Origin: GCA-003244245 sp036279835
GTDB lineage: Bacteria > Actinomycetota > Actinomycetes > Mycobacteriales > Pseudonocardiaceae
Direction of reading: 5' to 3'
NCBI GenBank assembly: GCA_036279835.1
Contig: DASUII010000295.1
Coordinates: 1 to 31,954, forward strand
DNA length: 31,954 nt
Shown here: piece after piece, positions 20,442-29,210 of the stretch
How positions within the stretch are numbered: the stretch's first letter is position 1
Layout: each line of letters begins with the position of its first letter
Translations under genes and position numbers: made by a program
The notes under the pieces: generated by a model
What the model saw: the letters and a program-made list of their open reading frames with translations, nothing else
Databases searched by the model: none
What the model was told of the DNA's origin: nothing

Positions 20442-22093
20442 CAGCCGGCCAGCGCGCGCAGGCGGCGGAGCACTTCTGGAGCGCCGAGTGCCTGGGTGAC
20501 GGCGTGTAGGTCGGGGCTGCGGGTTGAGCCGGTGAGGGCTACGCGGATGAGTTGGGAGGCTTCGCGAATCGAGCCGGGGTAGGTGTCGGGATTTTTTTTG
20601 TATTCCTTGGCGTTGGCCGCGAAGCCGTGTTTCGCGGCTAGCTCGCGGATCTGGTTGAACCATTCCTGGGGGTCATCCAGGTGCTGGTAGCCGTCGGCGA
20701 AGTCATGGGCGTAGTTCGCTGTGATGGTGGCGTCCACACCGAGCGGGATGAGGCGTTCATCGGTAGGGCCGGACAGTGAGGCGAACAGTTGCGGGAAGAA
20801 GAATCCGTAGGCGGCCCGGAAGTCCGACCACTTGCGCAGGTCCTTGCGGGGATTGTCGACACCATCGCGTTCCACGGTGAGGGCGCGCAGGGCGAGATCG
20901 CGCTCGGCGTCCAGGACGGTGACCAGTTCGGGATCGAATTGCGCTGCCCAGGCGCGGACAGCGGCGAGGATCTGGGGTCCCGGCAGGGTGGCGATGTGGT
21001 CGGCGCTGATGTCTTCGAGCTTGACCAGATCCACCAGCGGGCCGGCCACTCCGCACTGGTCCAACCGGATCGGGGTAGCGAGTGCTTGCTCCAGGGGGAG
21101 CTCAGCGAGCCGCCCGTTGGCTAGGCCCCGCAGGTAGTAGAGGACGGCCTCGGCGGGGTAACCGGCTTCGATGTAGAAGTCGACGCCAGCTTCGGGGTCT
21201 GTGCGCTTGGATAGTTTACGTTTCCCGCCGGCAGTCTTCTTCATCAGCGGAGCGATGTGCGCATAGGTGACCGGGTCGAAGCCCAGGGTGTCGAATAGCT
21301 GCAGGTGCAGCGGGACCGAGGAAATCCACTCCTCACCGCGGATGACCAGCGTGACACGCATCAGGTGGTCATCCACTGCGTGCGCGAAGTGGTAGGTCGG
21401 GAGCCGAGGCGTTTGGTCGGAAGACTTCAGGATGACCGTGTCGTTGCGATTGGCCTCATGCTCCAACTCCCCCCGAATCGCGTCGGTGAAGCGGACCCGC
21501 TGCCCGTTGGCGTTACCCGGGGCGCGGAAACGCACCACGTATGGGGCACCTTCATCGAGTTTGGCATGTACGGCGGCAGGGTCGGCATCGCGCCAGATGG
21601 CCCAGGGTCCGTAGTAGCCGGTGGGGATCTTGGCGGCTTGCTGGCGGCCGGTGATGTCGGCGAGTTCACTTTTGGTGGCGAAGCACGGGTATGCCTTGCC
21701 GTGGTGCAGCAGTTCCCGCACATAGCTGAGGTAAATGCGTTCGCGGGGGGACTGCTGGTAGGGGCCGTAGTTGCCGTGCCCGTCGGTTTCGTCGGATGGG
21801 ATACCGAAGTAGTCGAACGCGCGGGCGAACTGGGCCAGGGCGCCTTCGACCTCGCGCGACTGGTCTGTGTCTTCCACCCGCACTAGGTAGACACCCCCGG
21901 AGTGCGCTGCAATGTCGCGGTCGATGGTGGCCACGTAGATGCCGCCGATATGCACGAACCCGGTCGGCGACGGGCCGAACCGGGTGACCTGAGCACCCTC
22001 GGGGAGCTCCCGCGGTGGGTAGTGATGTTCCCAATAGGCGGGTTCGGGAAGATCAGCGGGGAACAGGGCGTCGATCACCACGCGGTCCAGCAT
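20441..22093 (-). CDS. gltX: Glutamyl-tRNA synthetase, long second-type paralogue
   Basis: A 550-aa class I synthetase that charges tRNA with glutamate. The HIGH signature is at residues 37-52 (VTRFGPSPTGFVHIGG) and the KMSKS signature is KRKLSKR (291-297). The editing-free catalytic fold is clear (VRVEDTDQSREVEGALAQFA, LPTYHFAHAVDDHLMRVTLV, IRGEEWISSVPLHLQLFDTL). It is about 60 residues longer than the usual actinomycete GltX, with an N-terminal leader (MLDRVVIDALFPADLPEPAY) and long linkers. I recall this type as an extra copy in Streptomyces and some Firmicutes. The primary gltX is presumably elsewhere. No T-box or clear ribosome site is seen upstream. Its job could be a spare enzyme, resistance to a synthetase inhibitor, or aminoacyl-tRNA for a biosynthetic pathway. 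Confidence 0.9.
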   Translation of the reverse strand: MLDRVVIDALFPADLPEPAYWEHHYPPRELPEGAQVTRFGPSPTGFVHIGGIYVATIDRDIAAHSGGVYLVRVEDTDQSREVEGALAQFARAFDYFGIPSDETDGHGNYGPYQQSPRERIYLSYVRELLHHGKAYPCFATKSELADITGRQQAAKIPTGYYGPWAIWRDADPAAVHAKLDEGAPYVVRFRAPGNANGQRVRFTDAIRGELEHEANRNDTVILKSSDQTPRLPTYHFAHAVDDHLMRVTLVIRGEEWISSVPLHLQLFDTLGFDPVTYAHIAPLMKKTAGGKRKLSKRTDPEAGVDFYIEAGYPAEAVLYYLRGLANGRLAELPLEQALATPIRLDQCGVAGPLVDLVKLEDISADHIATLPGPQILAAVRAWAAQFDPELVTVLDAERDLALRALTVERDGVDNPRKDLRKWSDFRAAYGFFFPQLFASLSGPTDERLIPLGVDATITANYAHDFADGYQHLDDPQEWFNQIRELAAKHGFAANAKEYKKNPDTYPGSIREASQLIRVALTGSTRSPDLHAVTQALGAPEVLRRLRALAG

Positions 22094-22330
22094 TGCTACG
22101 TAAGTCTCGCTTCCGGGCTGAACCCGATCATGGAATGGGCATGGTGCAGGTGACCAACGCTACCAATCGTGGCGTGCCTGCACGGCGCGGGCGCGGCCCG
22201 GCGGTGCGGACGATGCGTGACTACTAGGCCCAGAGGGCGTTGACCAAACAGTGACTCGCCAAGCGTGGGTTCACGTGCCGCACCCGCTCGCTGTCGACGA
22301 CCACGATCAAAGCCTGCTTCTGGAGACAGC

Positions 22331-22987
22331 ATGAACACCTGGGTACTGACCCCGTGCCACCATCCGCGCTTGAGGGACCTCACGACGTCTCTGGTGCACC
22401 TGAGCCATCCGGTGGACCGGACAGTGGTGGTCACCACCCTCCCCGAGCCGATCGCACCGGACGACCTACCCGGAGTGACCCTGCTGGTGTCCGCGGAACC
22501 GGGGACGAATGTCTCCCGCTGGTGGAATGCCGGCCTGGAGTGGATCGAGCAGCACCATGAACCGGGGCCTTACGAGGTGCTGTGCATGGAATCTGACGTG
22601 CGCATCGAATGGTCGACGCTGGCCCGGTTGCGGATGGTGCTGCGCAACTACAACCTCGCGATGGTCGGTACCGACTGGTGCGGCGTGGCCACCAGTGCGG
22701 TCGAGACCCGTTACGACCTGGACCCATGGACCTCGGAGCACCGCATACCCGGCGCGTGCATGCTGGTAGCCGGCGAACTCGGACTGCGCTTCGACGAGCA
22801 GTTCCGCTGGCGCTACGCCGCCGACGACTTCGAATGGCAGCACCGCAAGGCCGCTGGCACGGGCCTGGTGCGGGGTCTGACCATCGAGCACGGTCCCGGC
22901 CGGCCGCTGACGGGTGAGCGTGCCGAGTACGCCGAGGTGGACCGGCAGCGGTTCGTGGCGAAGTGGGGAGGGCCACCCATCCGGTGA
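22331..22987 (+). CDS. Glycosyltransferase family 2-like protein
   Basis: A 218-aa protein; ATG at 22331 follows GGAGACAGC. The layout is that of a short GT-A-type transferase: TTSLVHLSHPVDRTVVVTTL near the start, a stretch with WWNAGLEWIEQHHEP, then YEVLCMESDVRIEW, in which the acidic ESD is the likely metal/nucleotide-binding triad, and a helical C-terminus containing YAADDFEWQHRKAAGTGLVR. The acceptor is unknown. There is no membrane segment. It is convergent with a methyltransferase, with a hairpin between the two stop codons. In 22094-22330, between it and the gltX start, I see no gene. Confidence 0.7.
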   Translation: MNTWVLTPCHHPRLRDLTTSLVHLSHPVDRTVVVTTLPEPIAPDDLPGVTLLVSAEPGTNVSRWWNAGLEWIEQHHEPGPYEVLCMESDVRIEWSTLARLRMVLRNYNLAMVGTDWCGVATSAVETRYDLDPWTSEHRIPGACMLVAGELGLRFDEQFRWRYAADDFEWQHRKAAGTGLVRGLTIEHGPGRPLTGERAEYAEVDRQRFVAKWGGPPIR

Positions 22988-23025
22988 GCCACCGCGCTGC
23001 GGTGACGACCGATGCTCACGGTCGT
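22988..23025. terminator. Hairpins between convergent glycosyltransferase and methyltransferase genes
   Basis: CACCGC-gct-GCGGTG, and next to it ACGACCG (23005-23011) / CGGTCGT (23019-23025) with a 7-base loop holding the methyltransferase stop codon. No U-tract follows, as is common for actinomycete terminators. Confidence 0.5.
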
Positions 23026-23624
23026 ACGGCGGTGACCACCACAAGGGCACGCCGGCCGGGCGTGTGGTTCTCGACCCGGGCGTCTGTGAAGCCAGCCGCC
23101 CGGCACTGAGCTGCGAAGGACGCCGCCTGTTGCGCAGTCCAGCCATGGCTGGCGAGCCCGGTGGCGCCGGGACGCACCACGCGCTCCATCGCAAGGAATA
23201 GGCCGCCTCGGGCGAGCACTCGCTTGATCTCGGCGAGTCCTGCGGTGACGTCTCTCCAGTGGTGAACGGTCGCCAGCGACCACACCACCGTCGCCGAGGC
23301 GTCGCGCTCTGGCAGCGCTTCCGCAGCGCCGTCGACCCAGGTGATGGCAGGTCGGTCACCAGTCAACGTCCGAGCGAGCCGAAGCATCACGGGTGCCGGA
23401 TCCACGCCGATCACGCGCGCTCCACGGCGGGCGGCTTCCCTGACTGCGGTGCCGGGACCGCAGCCAACGTCGATGACCCGGTCAGCACCCGACACGGAGG
23501 CCACGTCGGCGGCGAGGCGTGCGGCGGCACCCCCCGCGAGGCTCATGATGAGCCCGATCAACAGTCCCATCACCCCGGCGAAGCCGGGATGGTCGGCGTG
23601 GTGGTTGACGGCATCAGCGGTCAT
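23016..23624 (-). CDS. Class I SAM-dependent methyltransferase
   Basis: A 202-aa protein. ATG 23624 is preferred over a TTG seven codons upstream since AAGGTG lies at the right distance. Motif I is at 50-59 (VIDVGCGPGT), the acidic end of beta-2 follows in RGARVIGVDPAP, the next motif is WVDGAAEALPERDASATVVW, and the core ends with RVLARGGLFLAMERVV. It resembles the UbiE/COQ5-like (Methyltransf_11) group; the substrate cannot be told. The N-terminal part contains a short hydrophobic helix (VMGLLIGLIMSLAGGAAARL), which hints at a membrane-associated or lipid substrate. Confidence 0.85.
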   Translation of the reverse strand: MTADAVNHHADHPGFAGVMGLLIGLIMSLAGGAAARLAADVASVSGADRVIDVGCGPGTAVREAARRGARVIGVDPAPVMLRLARTLTGDRPAITWVDGAAEALPERDASATVVWSLATVHHWRDVTAGLAEIKRVLARGGLFLAMERVVRPGATGLASHGWTAQQAASFAAQCRAAGFTDARVENHTPGRRALVVVTAVRP

Positions 23625-23774
23625 AAGTACACCTTGCGGGTTCAAGGTGGCTCGAAGCCAATGACTTTATGGATCTCATCCCGATCGTGCCGAGCCGCGG
23701 TTGGGCTAGGACTGGGGAGAGATGTTTTTCATCGAGCGTTGAGTTTAGGTAGTACCGGCATTACCGTCGGTGTT

Positions 23775-26292
23775 ATGACCACACTCCGGCGCCCTAGTGC
23801 CGTTGACCATGAACTCGTCCTCGATCTCGGTTCGGTCAATGCGCAGCTGCTGTCGGTGGTGGGGGGCAAGGCGGCGAACCTGGCTGAGCTCATCCGCGCC
23901 GGGTTTCGGGTGCCAGCTGGGTTCTGCATTACCACGGTGGCCTACCAGCTGGTCGCCGCGCGCGCCTTCGGCGCCAGCGCGCCGGACGTGGCGCCGCCCG
24001 AGAAGCTAGCCGAGCGAGCGCGCACAGCAATCCTCGCGTCGCCAGTTCCCGCAGACGTGGCGGAGGCGGTGAATCGTGCCTACCGCGTCCTCGGCGATAG
24101 CGTGCCGGTGGCGGTACGGTCCTCGGCGACCGCCGAAGACCTACCTTGGGCGAGTTTCGCCGGGCAGCAGGACACCTTCCTCAACGTTGTCGGGGCGGAC
24201 GCCGTGCTTGACGCGATGCGCCGGTGCTGGGCGTCGCTGTGGACCGACCGGGCGGTCAGCTACCGGACGACCAACGGTATCGATCACGCCACCGTGCGGC
24301 TCGCAGTGGTCGTTCAGAAGATGGTCGAGGCGCAGGTTGCAGGGGTGCTGTTCACTGCCGATCCGGTGACCGGCCACCGCGGGCACACTGTCATCGATGC
24401 CAGCCCCGGCCTGGGAGAGGCGGTGGTGTCTGGTGCGGTCAATCCCGACCACTTCGTCGTCGACGCTACCGGCGCGGTGCTTGAGCGCAGGCTGGGGGAC
24501 AAGCGGGTCGTGATCCGTGCCCTGCCCGGTGGCGGCACTGAGCGGGTTGACAGGGTCGCGCATGCTGAGCAGCCCTGCCTCAGCGATGCGAGGATCCGTG
24601 ATCTCACCGCGTTGGGGCAGCGGGTCCAGGCATATTTCGGCGCCCCGCAGGACATCGAGTGGGCGTTGGATGCCGCTGGAAAGCTGTGGCTGACCCAGTC
24701 CCGGCCGATCACCACGTTGTACCCGCTGCCGGCCCCCCCGGACGGTGATCTGCACGTCTACCTCTGCGTCAGCCTCGCGCAGGGGCTGACCCGCCCGGTG
24801 ACGCCGATGGGCATCGCGGCGTTCCGGCTGATCGGATCCTGCATATCGGAAGTGGTGTTCGGCTCTGTGGTCATCGACCCGGAGGTCGGGCCGGCGGCAT
24901 TCGCGAATGCTGGGCAGCGGCCGTTCGTCGACATCACGCCCGTCCTGCGTAGCCGGGTCGGCCGGGCGCTGGTGCCCCGGATACTCGACGTGATGGAGGC
25001 TCGCTCGGCGGTAGTACTTCGGCGGCTCTGCGACGACCCCCGGCTCGCAGCTCAGTGTGCCGGCCGGGGTGACCGCCAGACAGCGGTTAGACCACGCACA
25101 GCGGCTGCTTGCCACCACGATTGTCCCGATCATGCCGGCGGTCACTCCGGTGGCCGGTGCCGGGTTCCTCGCCCGCGCGCTTGCCGGCAAGCTCGCTGGT
25201 GACAGCGTTGAGCCCGGTGAATGGGACGAGATGCTGCGTGGGTTGCCGCACAACGTCACCACCGAGATGGATCTGGAACTGTGGGCATTGGCGACGCGGA
25301 TTCGTGCCGACGCGGCGGCCGCTGGCGCGTTGCGGGAAGCGACCCCTGCCCTGCTGGCGCACCGCTACACCACCCGCGACCTACCGCCAAAACTGCAACA
25401 GGGCCTTGAGAGCTTCCTGACGCGGCACGGGCATCGGGCGGTGGCCGAGATCGACGTGGGCATGCCGCGATGGTCCGACGACCCGACCTATGTCCTGGGT
25501 GTGCTGACCAACTACCTGCGGCTGGAGGATCCGGATCTCGCCCCGAACGTGCAGTTCTCCCGGGGCAGCCGCGTCGCCCAGTCCGCTGTGCTGGGTCTGG
25601 TGAGTCGCGTGCGCCGCCGCAGCCGGTTGCGCGCTGCAGCCGTGCGCTGGTCGTTGGGGCGGGCGCGGGAGCTGGTCGGCATGCGGGAGACGCACAAGGA
25701 CTACCTGGTCCGAGTGTTGGCGCAGGTCCGGGAGCAGCTCGCTGTGGTCGGTTCCGAGCTCGCCGAGGCAGGGGTGCTGGCAACGTCCGAGGACATCTTC
25801 TTCCTCGACCTGGTCCAGGCTCGGGCCGCGCTGGCAGGTACCGACATGCACGCTGTCGTCGCGCAGCGCCGTGAGGACTACCAGAGGGAGCTGCGCAGGC
25901 GGCAGGTGCCGCGGATCATGCTCTCCGACGGCACCCAGCCAGAGGCTCTCGCCAGCCCCGATCACGAGCCGGCGGCTGGTCAACTGACGGGAACACCGGC
26001 GTCCGCGGGCACGGTGACCGGCACGGCCCGGGTGGTGCTCGACCCGGTCGGCGCCCATCTGGAGCCCGGCGAGATCCTCGTCGCACCATCGACCGATCCC
26101 GGGTGGACGCCGCTGTTCCTCACCGCAGGCGGCCTGGTGATGGAGATGGGTGGCGCGAACTCACACGGCGCCGTTGTCGCGCGTGAGTACGGCATCCCCG
26201 CGGTGGTCGGTGTTCCCGACGCGACACTGTGCATCACCACCGGGCAGCAGATCACCGTTGCAGGCGCGACCGGCCTCGTTGAGCTGCACTGA
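23775..26292 (+). pseudogene. PEP-utilising dikinase (rifampin phosphotransferase / PpsA type), broken by one frameshift
   Basis: Together the two frames encode about 839 residues, normal for rifampin phosphotransferase. The N-terminal ATP-grasp part is complete: GGKAANLAELIRAGFRVPAG (30-49), VRSSATAEDLPWASFAGQQD (114-133) and GVLFTADPVTG (190-200). The middle domain follows, and the C-terminal swivelling domain has GGANSHGAVVAREYG with the phosphorylated His codon at 26164-26166. The frame changes between about 25030 and 25060, near a run of five C, requiring one extra base relative to an intact gene. It may be a true mutation or a sequencing error. Such enzymes move the beta phosphate of ATP to rifamycin or make PEP. 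The 19-bp rifampin-associated element known from rph genes was not seen upstream, so a resistance role is unproven. Confidence 0.8.
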
Positions 26293-26559
26293 TCGCTGCT
26301 GGTGGCAGGAATTCTGATGGTCAGCACAAGGGCCACACTGACTCATTCGGAGCTCAGCGGTGTCCGAGTGAAACGCGTATTTGCGACGATTTACCTCGAT
26401 TGTCCGGACGGAGACGATCGTTTGCGTTTGCACTGCTGTGGCTACTGCGCGTGTGCGTACCGGTGCGATTCGCGATAACCGCTGAAAATGTAACAGTCCA
26501 GCCGAATCGAACGATAGATAGGAGCATCCTGATCGATCTCGAAGGCGGATCAATTGATC

Positions 26560-26802
26560 ATGAAATCGACAATCGCAGCCATCGGCCTGGCCATCGGCAT
26601 GAGTTTCGCAACAATTGGTATCGCGGACGCTAGTCCGGCGTATCCGACAACGCGATGCTCTGAGGCTAAAGCTGCCTTAGTTAGTTTGCAAAAACAAGCT
26701 GACGCAGCGACAGGTCCTGTAAAGCAGGCCTTCGTGACAATGATTTATGGACTTACTCCGCAGGTCAATAGACTTTGTCCTCCCACCTCCGCGCCAGGGT
26801 AA
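26560..26802 (+). CDS. Small secreted protein with one predicted disulfide (80 aa)
   Basis: ATG at 26560 with GAAGGCGG upstream. Residues 1-24 are a typical Sec signal peptide (MKSTIAAIGLAIGMSFATIG, then IADA), with cleavage expected at ADA-S or after ASPA. The mature part is about 55 residues, helical, with exactly two cysteines (C33 and C73) that can pair (TRCSEAK and NRLCPP). I know of similar short exported proteins in Mycobacteriales but not of a function. The upstream gap 26293-26559 is AT-richer than its surroundings and shows no gene; it may hold the promoter. Confidence 0.8.
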   Translation: MKSTIAAIGLAIGMSFATIGIADASPAYPTTRCSEAKAALVSLQKQADAATGPVKQAFVTMIYGLTPQVNRLCPPTSAPG

Positions 26803-26843
26803 GGACGACCCGGCTCGTTCAATCGCGATCACATGTCATCAGT

Positions 26844-27659
26844 TCACGTCGAGGGCCCGCTGAGGTGGGTGATGTAGCGCTGCGCCGAGCGGCGGATGGC
26901 GGCCGGGCCGTCCTCGACGACAGTCCGGCCCCACCAGCCGCCGTAGACGCGGTCGAAGCGGTAGCCCTCGACGCGATGAACGATTGCCGCGACTGTGGCG
27001 GCGTCGAGTGGGATGAGGTTGGGGTAGCTCCACATGAAGCTCACCCACTGGCGGTCTTGCACGACGGTGATGGTGTCGCCGGTGAGCAGGGCGCCGCGCC
27101 CGCCGGATCCAGCCGGCCAGTGCAGCACCGCGGCACCGTCGAAATGGCCGCCGATTCGGGCCAACGTCACGCCGGGGACCGGCGTCACCTCGTCCGCTTC
27201 AAATAGCTCGATACGTGGTGAAGGACGCTGGATCCAATCCCGATCCGCGGTGGGAATGAGGATTGGGGCATCGAATGCGTCCGCCCATTCGACGCACGCG
27301 GCGTAGAAGTGCGGATGTGACAGGCAGATCGCCGCGATGCCCCCGCGTCGGGTGACTTCCTCGAGCGCAGCATCGTCGAGCAGGGAGACGCAGTCCCAGA
27401 GCACATTGCCCCGCTCGGTGCAGACGAGCAGCGCTCGCTGTCCAATCGCGAAGGATGGGGAGGTCCCGATCCCGAGTAGGTCGGTCTCCTCTTCCCGGAG
27501 GTCACTGGTGCGGTCGCGGGCGAGTTCGGTGCCGGTCGTCCACCGCTGGCCCTCCCATCCGACATACTGCCGTTCGTCCTCGCAGATCGGGCAGGCTGGC
27601 GGGGGCTCGGCGGTGGCGGCTTGTTGAACACCGCACGTCACACAGATCCACGCAGGCAT
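26844..27659 (-). CDS. MBL-fold metallo-hydrolase-like protein with an N-terminal rubredoxin-like zinc ribbon
   Basis: A 271-aa protein. Residues 4-26 form a four-cysteine ribbon (C6-x2-C9 and C23-x2-C26, the second in CPIC), followed by the fixed-looking DERQYVGWEGQRWTT. The rest is a beta-lactamase-like sandwich: GNVLWDCVSLLDD, AICLSHPHFYAACVEWADAF, VTLARIGGHFDGAAVLHW, ALLTGDTI. The HxHxDH motif is altered to SHPHFY, and the late His is replaced (YGGWWGR), so the usual two-zinc centre is incomplete. I remember this variant as a separate common subfamily, so it is a family trait, not damage. Activity is unknown. It is divergent from the SRPBCC pseudogene. Confidence 0.8.
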   Translation of the reverse strand: MPAWICVTCGVQQAATAEPPPACPICEDERQYVGWEGQRWTTGTELARDRTSDLREEETDLLGIGTSPSFAIGQRALLVCTERGNVLWDCVSLLDDAALEEVTRRGGIAAICLSHPHFYAACVEWADAFDAPILIPTADRDWIQRPSPRIELFEADEVTPVPGVTLARIGGHFDGAAVLHWPAGSGGRGALLTGDTITVVQDRQWVSFMWSYPNLIPLDAATVAAIVHRVEGYRFDRVYGGWWGRTVVEDGPAAIRRSAQRYITHLSGPST

Positions 27660-27720
27660 ATCGAGGTCTACTCCTTCGTCCTAGCGTTGACGTTGCTTCA
27701 CCAGGTGGTACATGTACCCG

Positions 27721-28011
27721 ATGGCTCATCGGCAACACATCGAGGTCCAGGTCCATACCCGCGCCAAGGCCGACGCCGTGTACGCGCTGCTGCGGGACGG
27801 CACGAGCTGGCCGAGGTGGACGTCGATCGATTCATTCGAGCTGGAACGGCCCGGGGAGCGCGAGCCAGAATGACTCGGTGCAATCAGAATTTTTCGCAAA
27901 GGGGTGCCGGGGACCGGTTGGGCGTTGCGGTGGGGGATCGAGCGATTCGTCACGCAGTGCGCGCGAGGTCTGGCTGGCTATGCGCACACCGCCACGGTCG
28001 ATGACCGCTGA
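27721..28011 (+). pseudogene. SRPBCC (polyketide cyclase/START-like) gene with a nonsense codon and internal deletion
   Basis: ATG at 27721 begins MAHRQHIEVQVHTRAKADAV, YALLRDGTSWPRWTSIDSFE, LERPGEREPE, the N-terminal third of an SRPBCC protein, and then meets TGA at 27871, where the family has Gly. Reading through, the same frame continues LGAIRIFRKG and jumps directly to VPGTGWALRWGIERFVTQCA, RGLAGYAH, which is the family's C-terminal helix. About 60 residues of the central sheet are missing. The frame is therefore intact except for one stop and a clean in-frame deletion. Its tail overlaps the start of the amidohydrolase gene. A 12-bp palindrome (GGTACATGTACC, 27707-27718) and a weak promoter (TTGACG, 27687) precede it. 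Confidence 0.75.
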
Positions 28012-29155
28012 GGGGTTGCGCGCCGCTGTCGACACGCTGCGCCTGGTGGATCATCACGTCCACGGTGCGATGGTGGGCGATGTCGAAGGTGCTGCATTCG
28101 AGGCTGGCTTCAGTGAATCCCCGTGGCCGCCAGCGGTTGGCACGACGCACCTGGATTCTCAACTGGGTTTCGCCGTCCGGCGCTGGTGTGCCCCGGTGCT
28201 GGACCTACCTCCGCATGCGGACGCAACTGCGTACCTGGCCCGTCGGCGCGATCTCGGAGCGCAGGAGGTTACCCGCCGGTTTCTCGCCGCCAGCGGCGTC
28301 GGGTGGTTCCTTGTTGATACCGGCTGCCGCGCTGAACAGACTTTGGGACCCGAAGGGATGGCGGTCTCCTCCGGTCGCGCCGCAGCGGAGATTGTGCGTC
28401 TGGAATCGGTTGCCGAAGAGGTGGCGGTCAGTGGCGTGGATGCGACTCAGTTCGCCGGCCGGTTCGCCTCGGCGTTGCATGAACGGGCTCGCGCTGCGGT
28501 GGCGTTGAAGTCCGTCATCGCCTACCGGTACGGCCTTGACTTCGATCCCGAACCTCCCAGCGTCGGTGAGGTTCGCCGCGCTGCCGGACAGTGGCTCCGG
28601 CGACAAGAAACCGGCAAGCCGCGGCTGACCGATCCGGTGCTGCTGCGCCACCTACTCTGGGCCGGCGTCGAACGCGGCCTGCCATTGCAGTTCCATGTCG
28701 GATTCGGAGACCCCGATCTCACTCTGCACCGCTGCGACCCGTCGCTGATGACCGATTTTCTTCGCCTGGTACAGGACCGCCAGGTGCCGGTGATGCTGCT
28801 GCACGGCTACCCCTATCACCGGACCGCCGGATACCTGGCCCAGGTCTTTCCCCATGTGTATCTCGACATCGGATTGGCGGTGAACTACACCGGGGCACGG
28901 TCTCGCGCAGTGGTCGCGGAGTCGCTGGAACTGGCCCCATTCGGGAAACTGCTGTTCTCCTCCGATGCGTGGGGACCGGCCGAGCTGCACTATCTCGGAG
29001 CTGTGCTGTGGCGACGCGCCATGGCCAGCGTCCTAGGAGAGTGGGTGGACGCGGGCGACTGGTCGAACGCCGACGCCATACGCGTCGCGCACATGGTGGG
29101 CGCGAACAACGCCAAACGCGTCTACCGCTTGCAGGAGCGACGCTCGACGTCGTGA
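27980..29155 (+). CDS. Amidohydrolase family 2 protein (TIM-barrel metal-dependent hydrolase)
   Basis: A 391-aa protein; ATG 27980 with GAGG 8 nt upstream (28001 is an alternative). The barrel signatures are DHHVHG near residue 30 (first metal-binding H-x-H), QFHVGFGDPDLTLHRCDP in the middle, VMLLHGYPYHRTAGYLAQVF with the strand-6 His, VYLDIGLAV, and FSSDAWGPAELHYLG, holding the strand-8 Asp. This fits PF04909, which includes decarboxylases and the N-terminal half of FluG-type proteins; the FluG/glutamine-synthetase-linked group is my best guess. No glutamine synthetase is adjacent. The start lies within the SRPBCC remnant, so both may once have been co-transcribed. Confidence 0.8.
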   Translation: MRTPPRSMTAEGLRAAVDTLRLVDHHVHGAMVGDVEGAAFEAGFSESPWPPAVGTTHLDSQLGFAVRRWCAPVLDLPPHADATAYLARRRDLGAQEVTRRFLAASGVGWFLVDTGCRAEQTLGPEGMAVSSGRAAAEIVRLESVAEEVAVSGVDATQFAGRFASALHERARAAVALKSVIAYRYGLDFDPEPPSVGEVRRAAGQWLRRQETGKPRLTDPVLLRHLLWAGVERGLPLQFHVGFGDPDLTLHRCDPSLMTDFLRLVQDRQVPVMLLHGYPYHRTAGYLAQVFPHVYLDIGLAVNYTGARSRAVVAESLELAPFGKLLFSSDAWGPAELHYLGAVLWRRAMASVLGEWVDAGDWSNADAIRVAHMVGANNAKRVYRLQERRSTS

Positions 29156-29210
29156 ACTCGGCAGTACCGACATCCTCAGTGCCCGAAAAGGCCGGTGCTG
29201 TCGAGTTCAC
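29152..29210. terminator. Bidirectional hairpin across the two convergent stop codons
   Basis: GTGAACTCGGCAGTACCG (29152-29169) pairs with CGGTGCTGTCGAGTTCAC (29193-29210): 18 pairs, two of them G-U, with a 23-base loop. The stop codon of the amidohydrolase (29153-29155) lies in the left arm and that of crtB (29207-29209) in the right arm. It would work for both directions. Confidence 0.75.

Noticed and set aside
23259..23774. Long in-frame extension upstream of the PEP-utilising dikinase start
   Set aside because: It lies antisense to the methyltransferase gene and contains no dikinase-like sequence; the family begins at 23775.
23690..23774. Rifampin-associated element upstream of the dikinase gene
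   Set aside because: I looked for the known GGGGCTTGCGACACAAGCCCC-type palindrome and did not find it (21-mer pattern judged by its arms GGGGCTTG / CAAGCCCC).
27455..27979. In-frame N-terminal extension of the amidohydrolase to 566 aa
   Set aside because: It is antisense to the MBL gene and crosses the SRPBCC remnant in another frame; the barrel starts near 28020.
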